A DNA stretch of 19,472 bases, taken from JBBAAW01 sp041658075 (lineage in GTDB: Bacteria; Patescibacteriota; WWE3; UBA101185; UBA10185). The position numbers and the translations under genes were made by a program. The notes beneath the pieces were generated by a model. It had not been told where the DNA came from and made no database searches. It saw only the letters and a program-made list of their open reading frames with translations. Every line of letters starts with the position of its first letter. Positions within the stretch are counted from its first letter, which is position 1. Where the stretch lies: contig JBBAAW010000015.1 of assembly GCA_041658075.1 (NCBI GenBank), positions 1 to 19,472 on the forward strand. Reading direction: 5' to 3'. Positions 6,688-13,370 of the stretch are shown here, one piece after another.

Positions 6688-6696
6688 TTCATCGAA

Positions 6697-6724
6697 TTAA
6701 CAATTAGCTTATATTTAGTATAGA
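6697..6724 (+). promoter_or_regulatory. Promoter of the 6737 gene
   Basis: TTAACA (6697-6702), a 16-bp spacer and TATAGA (6719-6724). The ATG at 6737 lies 12 nt after the -10, so the leader would be only about 5 nt long, too short for a Shine-Dalgarno, and none is present. Confidence 0.45.
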
Positions 6725-6736
6725 GTTTAAGTATTT

Positions 6737-7234
6737 ATGAGAATTAAAGTAGAGATTAGAGCTTCTGAAGCTGCAAAAGTCCCTAAATATATAAAACGCC
6801 TTAAAACTGTCATTAGTAGAAGCAAAAAAATCGGCTTAGAGCAAGCTCTTGCAGAGTGGGCAAACGAAATTGCTTCGAGGAGACTTGCCTGGTTTAAACA
6901 AAATAGAGACTGTCTTACCCGCCTAAAGGGTACAGAAGTTAGAAAAGGATTTCAATTGGTCATGCTTGAATATATGGGAATCAATCCAAAAGAAATTCCC
7001 ATTGTCAAAGAAACAAAAACAAAAATTACTTGGCACGCCCATGATTTCTGTCCTTATTTTGAAGCAATCCAACAGATAGGTTTGGATACAAGAATCGTCT
7101 GCAAATTCGCTACGGAAAAACCCTGCCAAGCTCTTTTGGATGCATATAACCCAAAGCTCAGATTTTCCAGGAATTATCAGAAAATTAGACCAAACGCCTC
7201 TTTCTGCGAGGAAACCATAGAATTAGTTGAGTAA
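6737..7234 (+). CDS. Unassigned Cys-containing protein, possibly ATC-hydrolase-like
   Basis: A 165-residue soluble protein. The N-terminal half is helical and basic. The C-terminal half has cysteines at 105, 122, 130 and 157, in a context (HAHDFCPYFEAIQQIGLDTRIVCK) that recalls L-2-amino-thiazoline-4-carboxylic-acid-hydrolase and V4R-like domains, where a conserved Cys follows a helix and the chain ends in another Cys motif. The resemblance is by eye and weak. The final 50 bp overlap the end of the convergent lgt gene, so the two transcripts share antisense 3' ends. Codon use is AT-rich, like the host genes and unlike the two modules before it. Confidence 0.65.
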   Translation: MRIKVEIRASEAAKVPKYIKRLKTVISRSKKIGLEQALAEWANEIASRRLAWFKQNRDCLTRLKGTEVRKGFQLVMLEYMGINPKEIPIVKETKTKITWHAHDFCPYFEAIQQIGLDTRIVCKFATEKPCQALLDAYNPKLRFSRNYQKIRPNASFCEETIELVE

Positions 7235-7922
7235 CAAAAAAGACCACCGCTGATACTAAACTTGCCGTTGGAATTCCAAAAAACCTCCATGGATCGGGCC
7301 TCATAAACTCTAAAAAGAATCTAGTAACAGAATAACCAGCCAGGTATAGCATCGTTACAGAACCCGCTGATAATTCAGTCCCAGCAATTCTTTGTCGACT
7401 ATAAACTCTGTAAAGAAAAACGAATAGCAATAAATTTAGAATCGATTCGTAAAGAAAAAGCGAGTGAAAACGGTCATAGTATCTAAAAGCGCTGGGACGA
7501 AGTTCTTTGGGAATATAAATCCCCCACGGTAAATTTGTAGGGTAACCAAAAAGCTCTCTATTAAAATAATTTCCCCATCTTCCTATAGCTTGAGCTAATG
7601 GAGCGCCAATGGCAAAAACGTCGATGTACTCAAGCAGCTTCCCTGTTTTCCTTGTCGACAGAAAAATTCCCAGTAACCCTCCAAAAATCCCACCCCAAAT
7701 TCCCAAACCGCCTTTCCAGACAGCCAATATTTCTAACGAATGTTGGCTAAAATAATCGAAGCGATGAATTACGTGATAAAGTCGCGCGCCCACAAGACCC
7801 AGCAAAAGTGCATAAAAAACCGCTTTCCAGAAAATTTGTAAATCCAACCCGCGCCTTTTGCAAAGTCTTTCCCCAACCAAGGTCGCCAAGAATACTCCTA
7901 GAAATAAACAAATTCCGTACAT
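7185..7922 (-). CDS. lgt: Prolipoprotein diacylglyceryl transferase
   Basis: A 245-residue polytopic membrane enzyme that transfers diacylglycerol from phosphatidylglycerol to the lipobox Cys of prolipoproteins. The signature GRWGNYFN (114-121) carries the essential Arg and Asn; the His/Tyr segment HSLFLYE (about 153-159), the periplasmic GLGIWGG loop (about 72-78) and the late Arg in RPDPWRFF also fit. About six or seven membrane helices remain. It is short at the N-terminus: the family normally has about 20-25 residues before the 'YG' helix, but here ATG falls right at MYGICLFLG and an in-frame TAA lies just upstream. GGAG is 2 nt before the ATG, unusually close. The C-terminus overlaps the convergent gene by 50 bp. 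Confidence 0.9.
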   Translation of the reverse strand: MYGICLFLGVFLATLVGERLCKRRGLDLQIFWKAVFYALLLGLVGARLYHVIHRFDYFSQHSLEILAVWKGGLGIWGGIFGGLLGIFLSTRKTGKLLEYIDVFAIGAPLAQAIGRWGNYFNRELFGYPTNLPWGIYIPKELRPSAFRYYDRFHSLFLYESILNLLLFVFLYRVYSRQRIAGTELSAGSVTMLYLAGYSVTRFFLEFMRPDPWRFFGIPTASLVSAVVFFVTQLILWFPRRKRRLV

Positions 7923-7946
7923 GTCTCCATTTTACTCTAAGACGCG

Positions 7947-7976
7947 TTGACGAATCACTTCAATCTATGTTATGTT
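7947..7976 (+). promoter_or_regulatory. Promoter of the sugar-phosphate operon (rpiB-like first)
   Basis: TTGACG (7947-7952), an 18-bp spacer and TATGTT (7971-7976). Seven bases further on lies GTG (7984), which is in frame with the RpiB-like protein. The same 7-nt spacing is seen at alaS and pilM, which favours GTG 7984 over the ATG at 7972 inside the -10. Confidence 0.5.
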
Positions 7977-7983
7977 TTTACCA

Positions 7984-8451
7984 GTGAGTAACAAAAGTCA
8001 AAAGGCTGTCTATATAGCAAGCGATCACGCGGGATTTGACCTTAAGAATTTCTTGGTTAATGAATTAAGATCGCGCGGATACACCATCGATGATTTAGGT
8101 CCTCAAACATATAACCCCACCGACGACTATCCTGCTTACACAAAAAAGGTGACGGAAGCTTTATCAAGAGCACAGGACGAGAGCGTCGGGATATTAATCT
8201 GCAGAAACGGTGTGGGCGTAAGCGTTTTAGCCAATAAATTCAAAAACATAAGATGCGCTCTTTCCTGGAGTCCTGAACACGCCAAATCAGCCAGAAACGA
8301 CGATAATGTAAATGTGCTGGCCCTCCCTGCCGATTACATATCTAAAGAATCCGCCCTGCAAATGTCGCTAACATTTTTAGAAACCCCATTTAGCAACGAA
8401 GAACGTCATGAAAGAAGGTTAAACGAATATGGTGATACCGGGAGTCTTTGA
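7984..8451 (+). CDS. rpiB: RpiB/LacAB-family sugar-phosphate isomerase with altered active site
   Basis: A 155-residue protein of the RpiB/LacA/LacB fold, which interconverts aldose and ketose phosphates (ribose-5-P and ribulose-5-P in RpiB). It has the substrate-binding SDHAG (13-17) and the catalytic Cys73 in GILICRNGVGVSVLANK. However, the usual CGTG loop reads CRNG, and the His that helps open the sugar ring in E. coli-type RpiB (in the R.HN.ANVLAL motif) aligns with Asp106 (RNDDNVNVLAL). It may therefore be a divergent isomerase with another phosphate sugar, though the neighbouring epimerase and transketolase support ribose-5-P. The start is GTG 7984 because of the promoter spacing; ATG 7972 would add four residues. 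Its end overlaps the next gene by 23 bp. Confidence 0.78.
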   Translation: MSNKSQKAVYIASDHAGFDLKNFLVNELRSRGYTIDDLGPQTYNPTDDYPAYTKKVTEALSRAQDESVGILICRNGVGVSVLANKFKNIRCALSWSPEHAKSARNDDNVNVLALPADYISKESALQMSLTFLETPFSNEERHERRLNEYGDTGSL

Positions 8452-9106
8452 AGAGACAGTAGAAAAGGCCACGCAGGAAATTAATCTGGTGGGCAACCTA
8501 GCGCCAAAAATTCAGTTGGACATTGCGGACGGTTTATTAGTGGACGGAAAAACCTTTTTAGACCTTAGCTTTTTATTAAACCTTCAAATTGTTGCAGAAA
8601 TCCAACTTCATCTCATGGTGCAGAAACCCGAATCCTTTCTCGTGGCACTCCCGCCTGTAGTTAAAGATGTTTGCGCCCAAGCCGAAGCTTTTATGTACAA
8701 CCCTATATGCATGGAAAGTTACGACGACGTGCTAAAAGCCAAAAATGTTCGAGTGGGACTTTCTTTTAATCCTCAAACGCCCTTTGAAGATTTTGAGGAT
8801 TTCATAAAACAATGCAACTATGTTCAGTTTATGACCATAACTCCAGGCGGGCAAGGTCGGCCGTTTATTATGGAATCGCTAGATAAGATTACCCGTTTTA
8901 AAGAAAAGTATCCAAATATTAGCTTACAGGTTGACGGGGGAATAAGTACAGAAACCATGAAGATGGTTGTGGAAGCGGGAGCGGATGAAGTTATTGTTGG
9001 CTCGCAGGTTTTTAAGTCGCAAAACCCCGCCCAAACTTACAAAGACTTTGTGTTACAATTTGAGAATGCCCGAGCAAACTTTTTCAATAGCAGAAAATCC
9101 CCGTAA
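8429..9106 (+). CDS. rpe: Ribulose-phosphate 3-epimerase-like TIM-barrel protein
   Basis: A 225-residue TIM barrel of the RPE family, which interconverts ribulose-5-P and xylulose-5-P. Recognisable are the strand KIQLDIADG (27-35; family IHVDVMDG), HLMVQKP (61-67), NPQTPFED (114-121), the phosphate loop MTITPGGQG (135-143) and VDGGIS (168-173). Three of the four usual metal ligands are kept (Asp31, His61, Asp169), but the first His is Gln29 and the Met after it is Ala33. The N-terminal beta1 segment (usually PSILAADF) is unlike that of the family. Activity is likely from context but not certain. AGAAGG lies upstream of the ATG within the 3' end of rpiB, with a 23-bp overlap, so translation is coupled. 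The 3' end overlaps the next gene. Confidence 0.75.
   Translation: MVIPGVFEETVEKATQEINLVGNLAPKIQLDIADGLLVDGKTFLDLSFLLNLQIVAEIQLHLMVQKPESFLVALPPVVKDVCAQAEAFMYNPICMESYDDVLKAKNVRVGLSFNPQTPFEDFEDFIKQCNYVQFMTITPGGQGRPFIMESLDKITRFKEKYPNISLQVDGGISTETMKMVVEAGADEVIVGSQVFKSQNPAQTYKDFVLQFENARANFFNSRKSP
9051..9059 (+). promoter_or_regulatory. Extended -10 promoter inside rpe for the LOG-family gene
   Basis: TGTTACAAT has the TGnTAnnnT form of an extended -10 and ends 6 nt before the ATG at 9066. No -35 is evident and no Shine-Dalgarno precedes the gene. Confidence 0.4.
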
Positions 9107-9656
9107 AATCAAAAAGGTAGCATTTTTAGGCGGCGCAGCTTGGAAAGAGGGAAACCAAGTTTATACTGACGCTTACGAAACGGCACGACTTTTGGCGCAT
9201 AATGGTTATGAAATTGTAAACGGAGGCGGACCCGGCGTAATGCGAGCCTCCACTATGGGCGGAAAAATGGGGGGCGGAAAAACTTTGGCGGTAACTTATC
9301 ATCCCAACAAACCAAAACGACATTACGAAGGTGTGGATCCAAAAAACAAGACCGACGAGGAAATAGTCACCCTAGACTATTTCGATCGAACAAAAGTAAT
9401 GCTTCAAAACACCGATTTGCACATAGTTTTTAAAGGAAGTTTAGGTACTCTAAGCGAGTTTGGAATGACTTGGATTAGTTCTTGGATCCACGAACCTGAT
9501 CACAAACCCATAATAATGTTTGGCGACTTTTGGAACGAACTTTTAGATGTTCTACAAAAACACCTCACCATCAGTAATCAAGAACGCAACATGTTAAAGG
9601 TCTGCAACTCCCCTCAAGAAGTTCTGGAATACACACAGGGCTTGGAAAACAAATAA
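9066..9656 (+). CDS. LOG-family protein (putative nucleotide 5'-monophosphate phosphoribohydrolase)
   Basis: A 196-residue Rossmann-fold protein of the LOG / TIGR00725-TIGR00730 group, some of which release free cytokinin-type bases from nucleoside monophosphates. Seen are VAFLGGAA (18-25), the glycine loop GGGPGVMRA (53-61), YFDRTKVML (105-113) with the family Arg, and GSLGTLSEF (124-132), which takes the place of PGGxGTxxE and keeps the catalytic Glu. The first Gly pair of that motif is changed (KGSLGT). The start at 9066 was chosen because an extended -10 (TGTTACAAT, 9051-9059) ends 6 nt before it and because upstream residues would be out of family; the overlap with rpe is 41 bp. In a sugar-phosphate operon it might act in nucleotide salvage and yield ribose-5-P; this is an inference. 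Confidence 0.8.
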   Translation: MPEQTFSIAENPRKIKKVAFLGGAAWKEGNQVYTDAYETARLLAHNGYEIVNGGGPGVMRASTMGGKMGGGKTLAVTYHPNKPKRHYEGVDPKNKTDEEIVTLDYFDRTKVMLQNTDLHIVFKGSLGTLSEFGMTWISSWIHEPDHKPIIMFGDFWNELLDVLQKHLTISNQERNMLKVCNSPQEVLEYTQGLENK

Positions 9657-9667
9657 TCGTTGAGGTG

Positions 9668-9673
9668 TATAAT
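9668..9673 (+). promoter_or_regulatory. -10 box before transketolase N half (leaderless)
   Basis: A perfect TATAAT, 7 nt before the ATG at 9681. TTGGAA at 9642-9647 is 20 bp upstream, too far for an ideal -35. The nearby GAGGTG is 14-15 nt from the ATG and poorly placed as a ribosome site. Confidence 0.5.
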
Positions 9674-9680
9674 CGATCTA

Positions 9681-10508
9681 ATGCCCCAAAACAAACACCG
9701 GCTGGAACTGGAAGAAATTGCCGTCCAGCTTAGACAAGATGTAATAAAAATGCTTTTAGCCGCGGGCTCCGGGCACTCCGCATCCTCGCTAGGTTTAGCT
9801 GATATTTTTTCCGCGCTGTATTTTAGTATTCTTAATGTTGACGATCGACTAATTTTATCAAACGGACATGCCTGCCCAATTTTGTATGCTACTTTAATTA
9901 AAAAGGGCTTCATCCAAAAGTCGGACCTAAAAACTTTACGACGGCTAGACTCGCCACTACAAGGGCACCCGCACATTAATACAAATATCGGCATTGACTT
10001 TTCTAGCGGACCTTTGGGGCAAGGTTTAAGTTTAGCTTGCGGAATGGCGCTGGCAGATAAACTTGATAAGAAGTCGTACAGAATTTATTGCATTACCGGC
10101 GACGGAGAACTTCAGGAAGGCGCTATTTGGGAATCGGCCATGTTTGCACCCAACCATAATCTGCAAAATCTAACTTGGATAATTGACAGAAATAACATTC
10201 AAATTGACGGCTACACAGAACAAATTATGCCCTTAGAGCCTTTACGCGACAAGCTGGAGGCCTTTAACTGGCATGTAATAGAAATTAACGGACATAATAT
10301 AGACGAAATTATAAGCGCCTGTAACATGGCAAAAAGCATTTACGAACGACCTACTGCTATAATTGCTCATACCATTCCCGGGAAAGGAGTTCCCGAAATG
10401 GAGTATAAATTTGAATGGCACGGAAAGGCGCCCTCAAAGGAAATTGCCCAAAAAGCGTTAAAAAATTTGAGGACTCTGGAAGGCCAGATAGAAAGCGACT
10501 ATGACTAG
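9681..10508 (+). CDS. tktA: Transketolase, N-terminal (TPP pyrophosphate-binding) subunit
   Basis: A 275-residue protein equal to the first domain of transketolase, which moves two-carbon units between sugar phosphates with thiamine diphosphate and Mg2+. The TPP motif runs from GDGELQEG (140-147) to NN (171-172). The conserved histidines are in GSGHSASSLG (His33), SNGHACP (His63) and LQGHPH (His96), and SSGPLGQGLS (108-117) is intact. The Pyr domain is encoded separately at 11055-11996, so this is the split form common in archaea and many anaerobes and CPR bacteria. The start was placed at ATG 9681 because TATAAT ends 7 nt before it; a TTG at 9660 is in frame but lies upstream of the -10. The 3' end overlaps the next gene by 8 bp. 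Confidence 0.9.
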   Translation: MPQNKHRLELEEIAVQLRQDVIKMLLAAGSGHSASSLGLADIFSALYFSILNVDDRLILSNGHACPILYATLIKKGFIQKSDLKTLRRLDSPLQGHPHINTNIGIDFSSGPLGQGLSLACGMALADKLDKKSYRIYCITGDGELQEGAIWESAMFAPNHNLQNLTWIIDRNNIQIDGYTEQIMPLEPLRDKLEAFNWHVIEINGHNIDEIISACNMAKSIYERPTAIIAHTIPGKGVPEMEYKFEWHGKAPSKEIAQKALKNLRTLEGQIESDYD

Positions 10509-11040
10509 ATCAAAAAGTTCCATGAATCTTGTTCCGGTTATTCTAATTTTTGTATTAATTTTAGGCGCGGGCTATTTACTACTTAAAGATACACTAAAGT
10601 TGCCGTGGTTTAGGGATGACAATACCGTGGAAATTACCAGGCTGGAAGGTTTTCCACGAGCCTGGGAAACGCAAAAAGATGTTAAAAAAGTTAGACGTGT
10701 TATAAAAAGTGAAGCGGAGTTAAAAGAGTTTTTTGCTTATGCCGACATAGTGGACGAAGCTTCCCTTAACGCAATTTTAAGTAAGGTAAATTTTGACAAA
10801 GAGTTTTTGCTGGGAGTAACAAGCGACACCCAAGAGGAAACAGAGAGCTTAATTAGAATCAAAAGAGTGGAAATAGATAAAGCTGAAAAGAAACTTAATG
10901 TAAAAATTATCCAATATAAACCTGATACTACCTGCGTGCCGGAGGTAAAAAGCAACATCCTGGTGGATGTTGTGAAGATAAGCAAAAGCGATAACGAGAC
11001 TAGCTTTGATGTGACAAAAGAGAATAGAAGTTGCAACTAG
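10501..11040 (+). CDS. Membrane-anchored protein with a PrcB-C-like domain
   Basis: A 179-residue protein with one N-terminal membrane anchor (about 9-28) and a soluble extracytoplasmic part. The latter (about 90-175) reads FDKEFLLGVTSD, an IRIKRVEIDKAEKKLNVKI strand pair, a single Cys in TTCVPEV and then ILVDVVKISK. This order resembles the C-terminal domain of the PrcB protease-complex subunit, although the G.K.TGGY loop typical of that domain is not conserved (TQEETESL here). The assignment is tentative. The gene overlaps the transketolase N half by 8 bp and stands between the two transketolase subunits, which is odd for an extracytoplasmic protein. A late Cys (178) might pair with Cys143. 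Confidence 0.6.
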   Translation: MTRSKSSMNLVPVILIFVLILGAGYLLLKDTLKLPWFRDDNTVEITRLEGFPRAWETQKDVKKVRRVIKSEAELKEFFAYADIVDEASLNAILSKVNFDKEFLLGVTSDTQEETESLIRIKRVEIDKAEKKLNVKIIQYKPDTTCVPEVKSNILVDVVKISKSDNETSFDVTKENRSCN

Positions 11041-11054
11041 TCTACAGACAACAC

Positions 11055-11996
11055 ATGACGGAGTTTAAATCTACACGGGAAGGTTATGGCGATGCTTTGC
11101 TAGAGCTGGGTGAAAATGACCCCAATGTAGTGGTGGTTTGCGCGGATTTAACTAAATCCACTGATTCGCACAAATTTGCGCAAAAGTTTCCCGAACGATT
11201 TTTTGAGGCAGGGGTAGCAGAACAAAACCTGGCGGGAATCTCCGCTGGCTTAGCCTTAAGTGGGAAAACGGTTTTTATGGCTTCTTACGCGGCTTTTTCC
11301 CCGGGTCGAAATTATGATTTTATCAGAACACAGATTTGTTACTCTAACGCCAATGTAAAAATTATTGGAAGCCATGCAGGTTTTAGCGATGGGCCTGATG
11401 GGGCAACACATCAGATGCTAGAGGATATAGCAATGATGCGCGTTTTACCAAATACAACGGTTATTTCCCCGTGCGACTACTGGGAAGCTAAAAAAGCGAC
11501 CCTTGCAGCAACAGAGGTTACAGGTCCGGTTTATATACGACTTTACAGGGAAGCCACACCGGTTCTCACCAAAAAAGACGATGTTTTTAATTTGGGCAAA
11601 TGGCAAACCTTAAAAGAGGGGGTCGATGTGTGTATCCTGGCGCACGGACCAGTTATCGTCGAGGTTTTGGCATCGTGCGAACAATTAATCGAACACAAGA
11701 TCTCGGCGCAAGTGGTTAATGCGTCGACCATAAAACCTTTGGATGAAGGAATGCTTCTAGGATTGGCAGAGAAATTTAAAACTCTCTTTGTGGTGGAAGA
11801 ACATCAAAAAGCCGGCGGATTGGGCGGGGCGGTTTGTGAATTCTTGTCAGACAAAAAACCAACCAGAGTAATAATTTTAGGTGCGGACAATTCTTTTGGT
11901 GAATCCGGTAAATACCACGAACTTTTAGCAAAACATAAACTGGATAAAAACGGAATTACCGAAGCTGTGTTAAAATTTAACAAGTCAACCAATTAA
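11055..11996 (+). CDS. tktB: Transketolase, C-terminal (Pyr and C domain) subunit
   Basis: A 313-residue protein that completes the split transketolase. The N-terminal Pyr domain contains the TPP-activating Glu56 in EAGVAEQNLAG (51-61), preceded by ADLTKSTDS (30-38), and followed by AFSPGRNYDFIR and SHAGFSDGPDGATHQMLED, which line the active site. The C-terminal domain (about 185-300) has the VVEEHQKAGGLG motif. The ATG at 11055 is used; the in-frame TTG at 11031 lies inside the previous gene. No good Shine-Dalgarno is visible, and a weak TACAGA ends 6 nt before the ATG. Together with the N half and the Rpe- and RpiB-like proteins it gives the non-oxidative pentose phosphate branch. Confidence 0.9.
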   Translation: MTEFKSTREGYGDALLELGENDPNVVVVCADLTKSTDSHKFAQKFPERFFEAGVAEQNLAGISAGLALSGKTVFMASYAAFSPGRNYDFIRTQICYSNANVKIIGSHAGFSDGPDGATHQMLEDIAMMRVLPNTTVISPCDYWEAKKATLAATEVTGPVYIRLYREATPVLTKKDDVFNLGKWQTLKEGVDVCILAHGPVIVEVLASCEQLIEHKISAQVVNASTIKPLDEGMLLGLAEKFKTLFVVEEHQKAGGLGGAVCEFLSDKKPTRVIILGADNSFGESGKYHELLAKHKLDKNGITEAVLKFNKSTN

Positions 11997-12021
11997 ACTA
12001 AAAAGTTTTGAAAGGAGCAAC

Positions 12022-12270
12022 ATGTCCGAAAATTTAGTAAATGTTCTGACCAAATCGCAGATATTCCCTGTGGTGGAATTTTCTTTAATTATTACCATGA
12101 TAATTGTAACTTACTGGGGCATGAATATGGGAGGATTTGGACATGTAAAGCCTGCCGCCAAATTTTCGGTAAGTATGTTTTTAGGATCCCTTGGATACAT
12201 TGCCGGAAAGATGGTGGTGATTGTCCTATTTGCCAGCAAAATAGCCCCACCTACTGCCTATGCCTTTTGA
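12022..12270 (+). CDS. Small two-helix membrane protein
   Basis: An 82-residue protein with two predicted membrane helices, at about 15-33 (FPVVEFSLIITMIIVTYWG) and about 50-72 (FSVSMFLGSLGYIAGKMVVIVLF), joined by a short loop rich in Gly and basic residues (MGGFGHVKPAAK). It has a clear Shine-Dalgarno (AAAGGAG) 5 nt before the ATG. The 3' end overlaps the PfkB kinase start by 11 bp, so it is part of the operon. I recognise no family; the helices contain few polar residues that would suggest transport. Confidence 0.68.
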   Translation: MSENLVNVLTKSQIFPVVEFSLIITMIIVTYWGMNMGGFGHVKPAAKFSVSMFLGSLGYIAGKMVVIVLFASKIAPPTAYAF

Positions 12271-13255
12271 CGCCGTACTTATAAGTGACGTTTCAATAGA
12301 TGAGTTTTTAAAAGTGGATGACGCTTTGGTAATGTGCGACTTAAAAGAGCATGAATGCAAAATTTGCTTTGAGTACGCAGACAAAATACCGGTTTCGGAG
12401 TATCGAGCCAGCCTTGGAGGTAATAGTGCTAATGTGGCGGCGGGAATGGCTAAGCTGGGACTTAATGTGTCGGTCTATTCGGAAATAGGCAACGACGCTA
12501 ATGGAGAGAGATTCTTCCGCGAACTTAAGGAAAGAGGTATTGATACTTCGCTTATGGTAAAAAGTCTTAATCAAACTGATATTCATTCCATCATCGTCTA
12601 CAAAGGCGAACGAACCATTTTTTCTTACCACGGACCTAAAAAATATAAGATTCAGAGTTGGGGTGAACCAAGATGGATTTATTACTCATCTCTACCAAAA
12701 CAATTCGAGCCGTTTCAGCAACAACTGGTCGATTATTTGAAGGAGCATCCAAAAATCTTAACGGCTTTTAACCCGGGAGTTTATCATTTTAAGGCCGGTT
12801 TTAAAGCGTACGCGCCCTTTTTACAAATAACCGACCTTTTGTTTGTAAATAAAGAAGAGGCTCTGAGAATCCTTGAGCAAAGTAATGCGGGCGTCGTGTC
12901 CAACGAAATCACGCTTCGCGGAGATTTCTTATGGACATCGAGCGCCCGCAAACAGCTCCACACATCACTACAGAAATTAGGACCAAAAATGACGGTTATT
13001 ACCAACGCGGAAAACGGCGCCAGTGTTAGTGACGGAATCAATTTTGCAGAATCAGGTATCGTTGAAATTAATAAACCGATAACAGATAAGACGGGCGCCG
13101 GCGACGCTTTTGCCAGCGGGTTTCTATCGGCGCTTATCTATGGAAAAAGTCTTGAAGATTCGTTAAAGTGGGGGCTTACCAACTCCTCCGCCTGCATTAG
13201 AGAAATCGGTCCCATGAACGGATTGCTATCTAGAAACGAAGTAGAACAAATATAA
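12260..13255 (+). CDS. PfkB/ribokinase-family carbohydrate kinase
   Basis: A 331-residue kinase of the PfkB family, which phosphorylates sugars, sugar phosphates or nucleosides. The N-terminal signature is GGNSANVAAGMAKLG (53-67) and the C-terminal one DKTGAGDAFASGF (276-288), with Asp282 as catalytic base in the GAGD anion hole. Just before the substrate signature there is an inserted segment with a C-x6-C-x2-C pattern (Cys26, Cys33, Cys36), followed by DKIPV, in the place of the lid strand of ribokinase. The substrate cannot be assigned; next to an aldolase and transketolase, a phosphofructokinase-like or ribokinase-like role fits. The 11-bp overlap with the preceding gene indicates coupling. 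It is the last gene before a gap with antisense signals. Confidence 0.85.
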   Translation: MPFDAVLISDVSIDEFLKVDDALVMCDLKEHECKICFEYADKIPVSEYRASLGGNSANVAAGMAKLGLNVSVYSEIGNDANGERFFRELKERGIDTSLMVKSLNQTDIHSIIVYKGERTIFSYHGPKKYKIQSWGEPRWIYYSSLPKQFEPFQQQLVDYLKEHPKILTAFNPGVYHFKAGFKAYAPFLQITDLLFVNKEEALRILEQSNAGVVSNEITLRGDFLWTSSARKQLHTSLQKLGPKMTVITNAENGASVSDGINFAESGIVEINKPITDKTGAGDAFASGFLSALIYGKSLEDSLKWGLTNSSACIREIGPMNGLLSRNEVEQI

Positions 13256-13330
13256 ACAAAAAAGCCTCCGTTTTGCGGAAGCTATTCTGCATCTTACTAG
13301 AACCGTAGATCGGTGCAAGTATGACCTTCA
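13252..13330 (-). ncRNA. Candidate ~75-nt small RNA, minus strand, upstream of the aldolase gene
   Basis: On the minus strand the gap between the kinase and aldolase genes has a promoter (TTGACT-16-TACAAT, 13337-13364), a first hairpin and an intrinsic terminator. The first hairpin has two 4-bp stems separated by a symmetrical 3x3 internal loop (TACT/AGTA outside, ACCG/CGGT inside, loop ATCTA; 13295-13321). The terminator is an 8-bp stem followed by TTTTTT. Its stem includes a G.T wobble on the minus strand that would be a C.A mismatch on the plus strand, so the minus reading pairs better. No minus-strand gene exists here that the terminator could serve. This is an inference from the arrangement; no known RNA family is recognised. 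Confidence 0.42.
13256..13283 (-). terminator. Intrinsic terminator, minus orientation
   Basis: On the minus strand AGCTTCCG, loop CAAAA and CGGAGGCT (13263-13283) form an 8-bp stem with one G.T pair, followed by a run of six T. On the plus strand the hairpin has a C.A mismatch and no T-run after it, so it is not a good terminator for the kinase operon. Confidence 0.6.
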
Positions 13331-13349
13331 GTAAATATTGTAGTATACT
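13321..13349 (+). promoter_or_regulatory. Promoter of the aldolase gene, overlapping a minus-strand promoter
   Basis: Plus strand: ATGACC (13321-13326), a 17-bp spacer and TATACT (13344-13349), giving a leader of about 15 nt before the ATG at 13371. Minus strand: TTGACT (13359-13364), 16 bp and TACAAT (13337-13342). The two -10 boxes are one base apart, so both promoters cannot be occupied at once. Confidence 0.5.
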
Positions 13350-13370
13350 TTTTTAGAAAGTCAACTCAAC

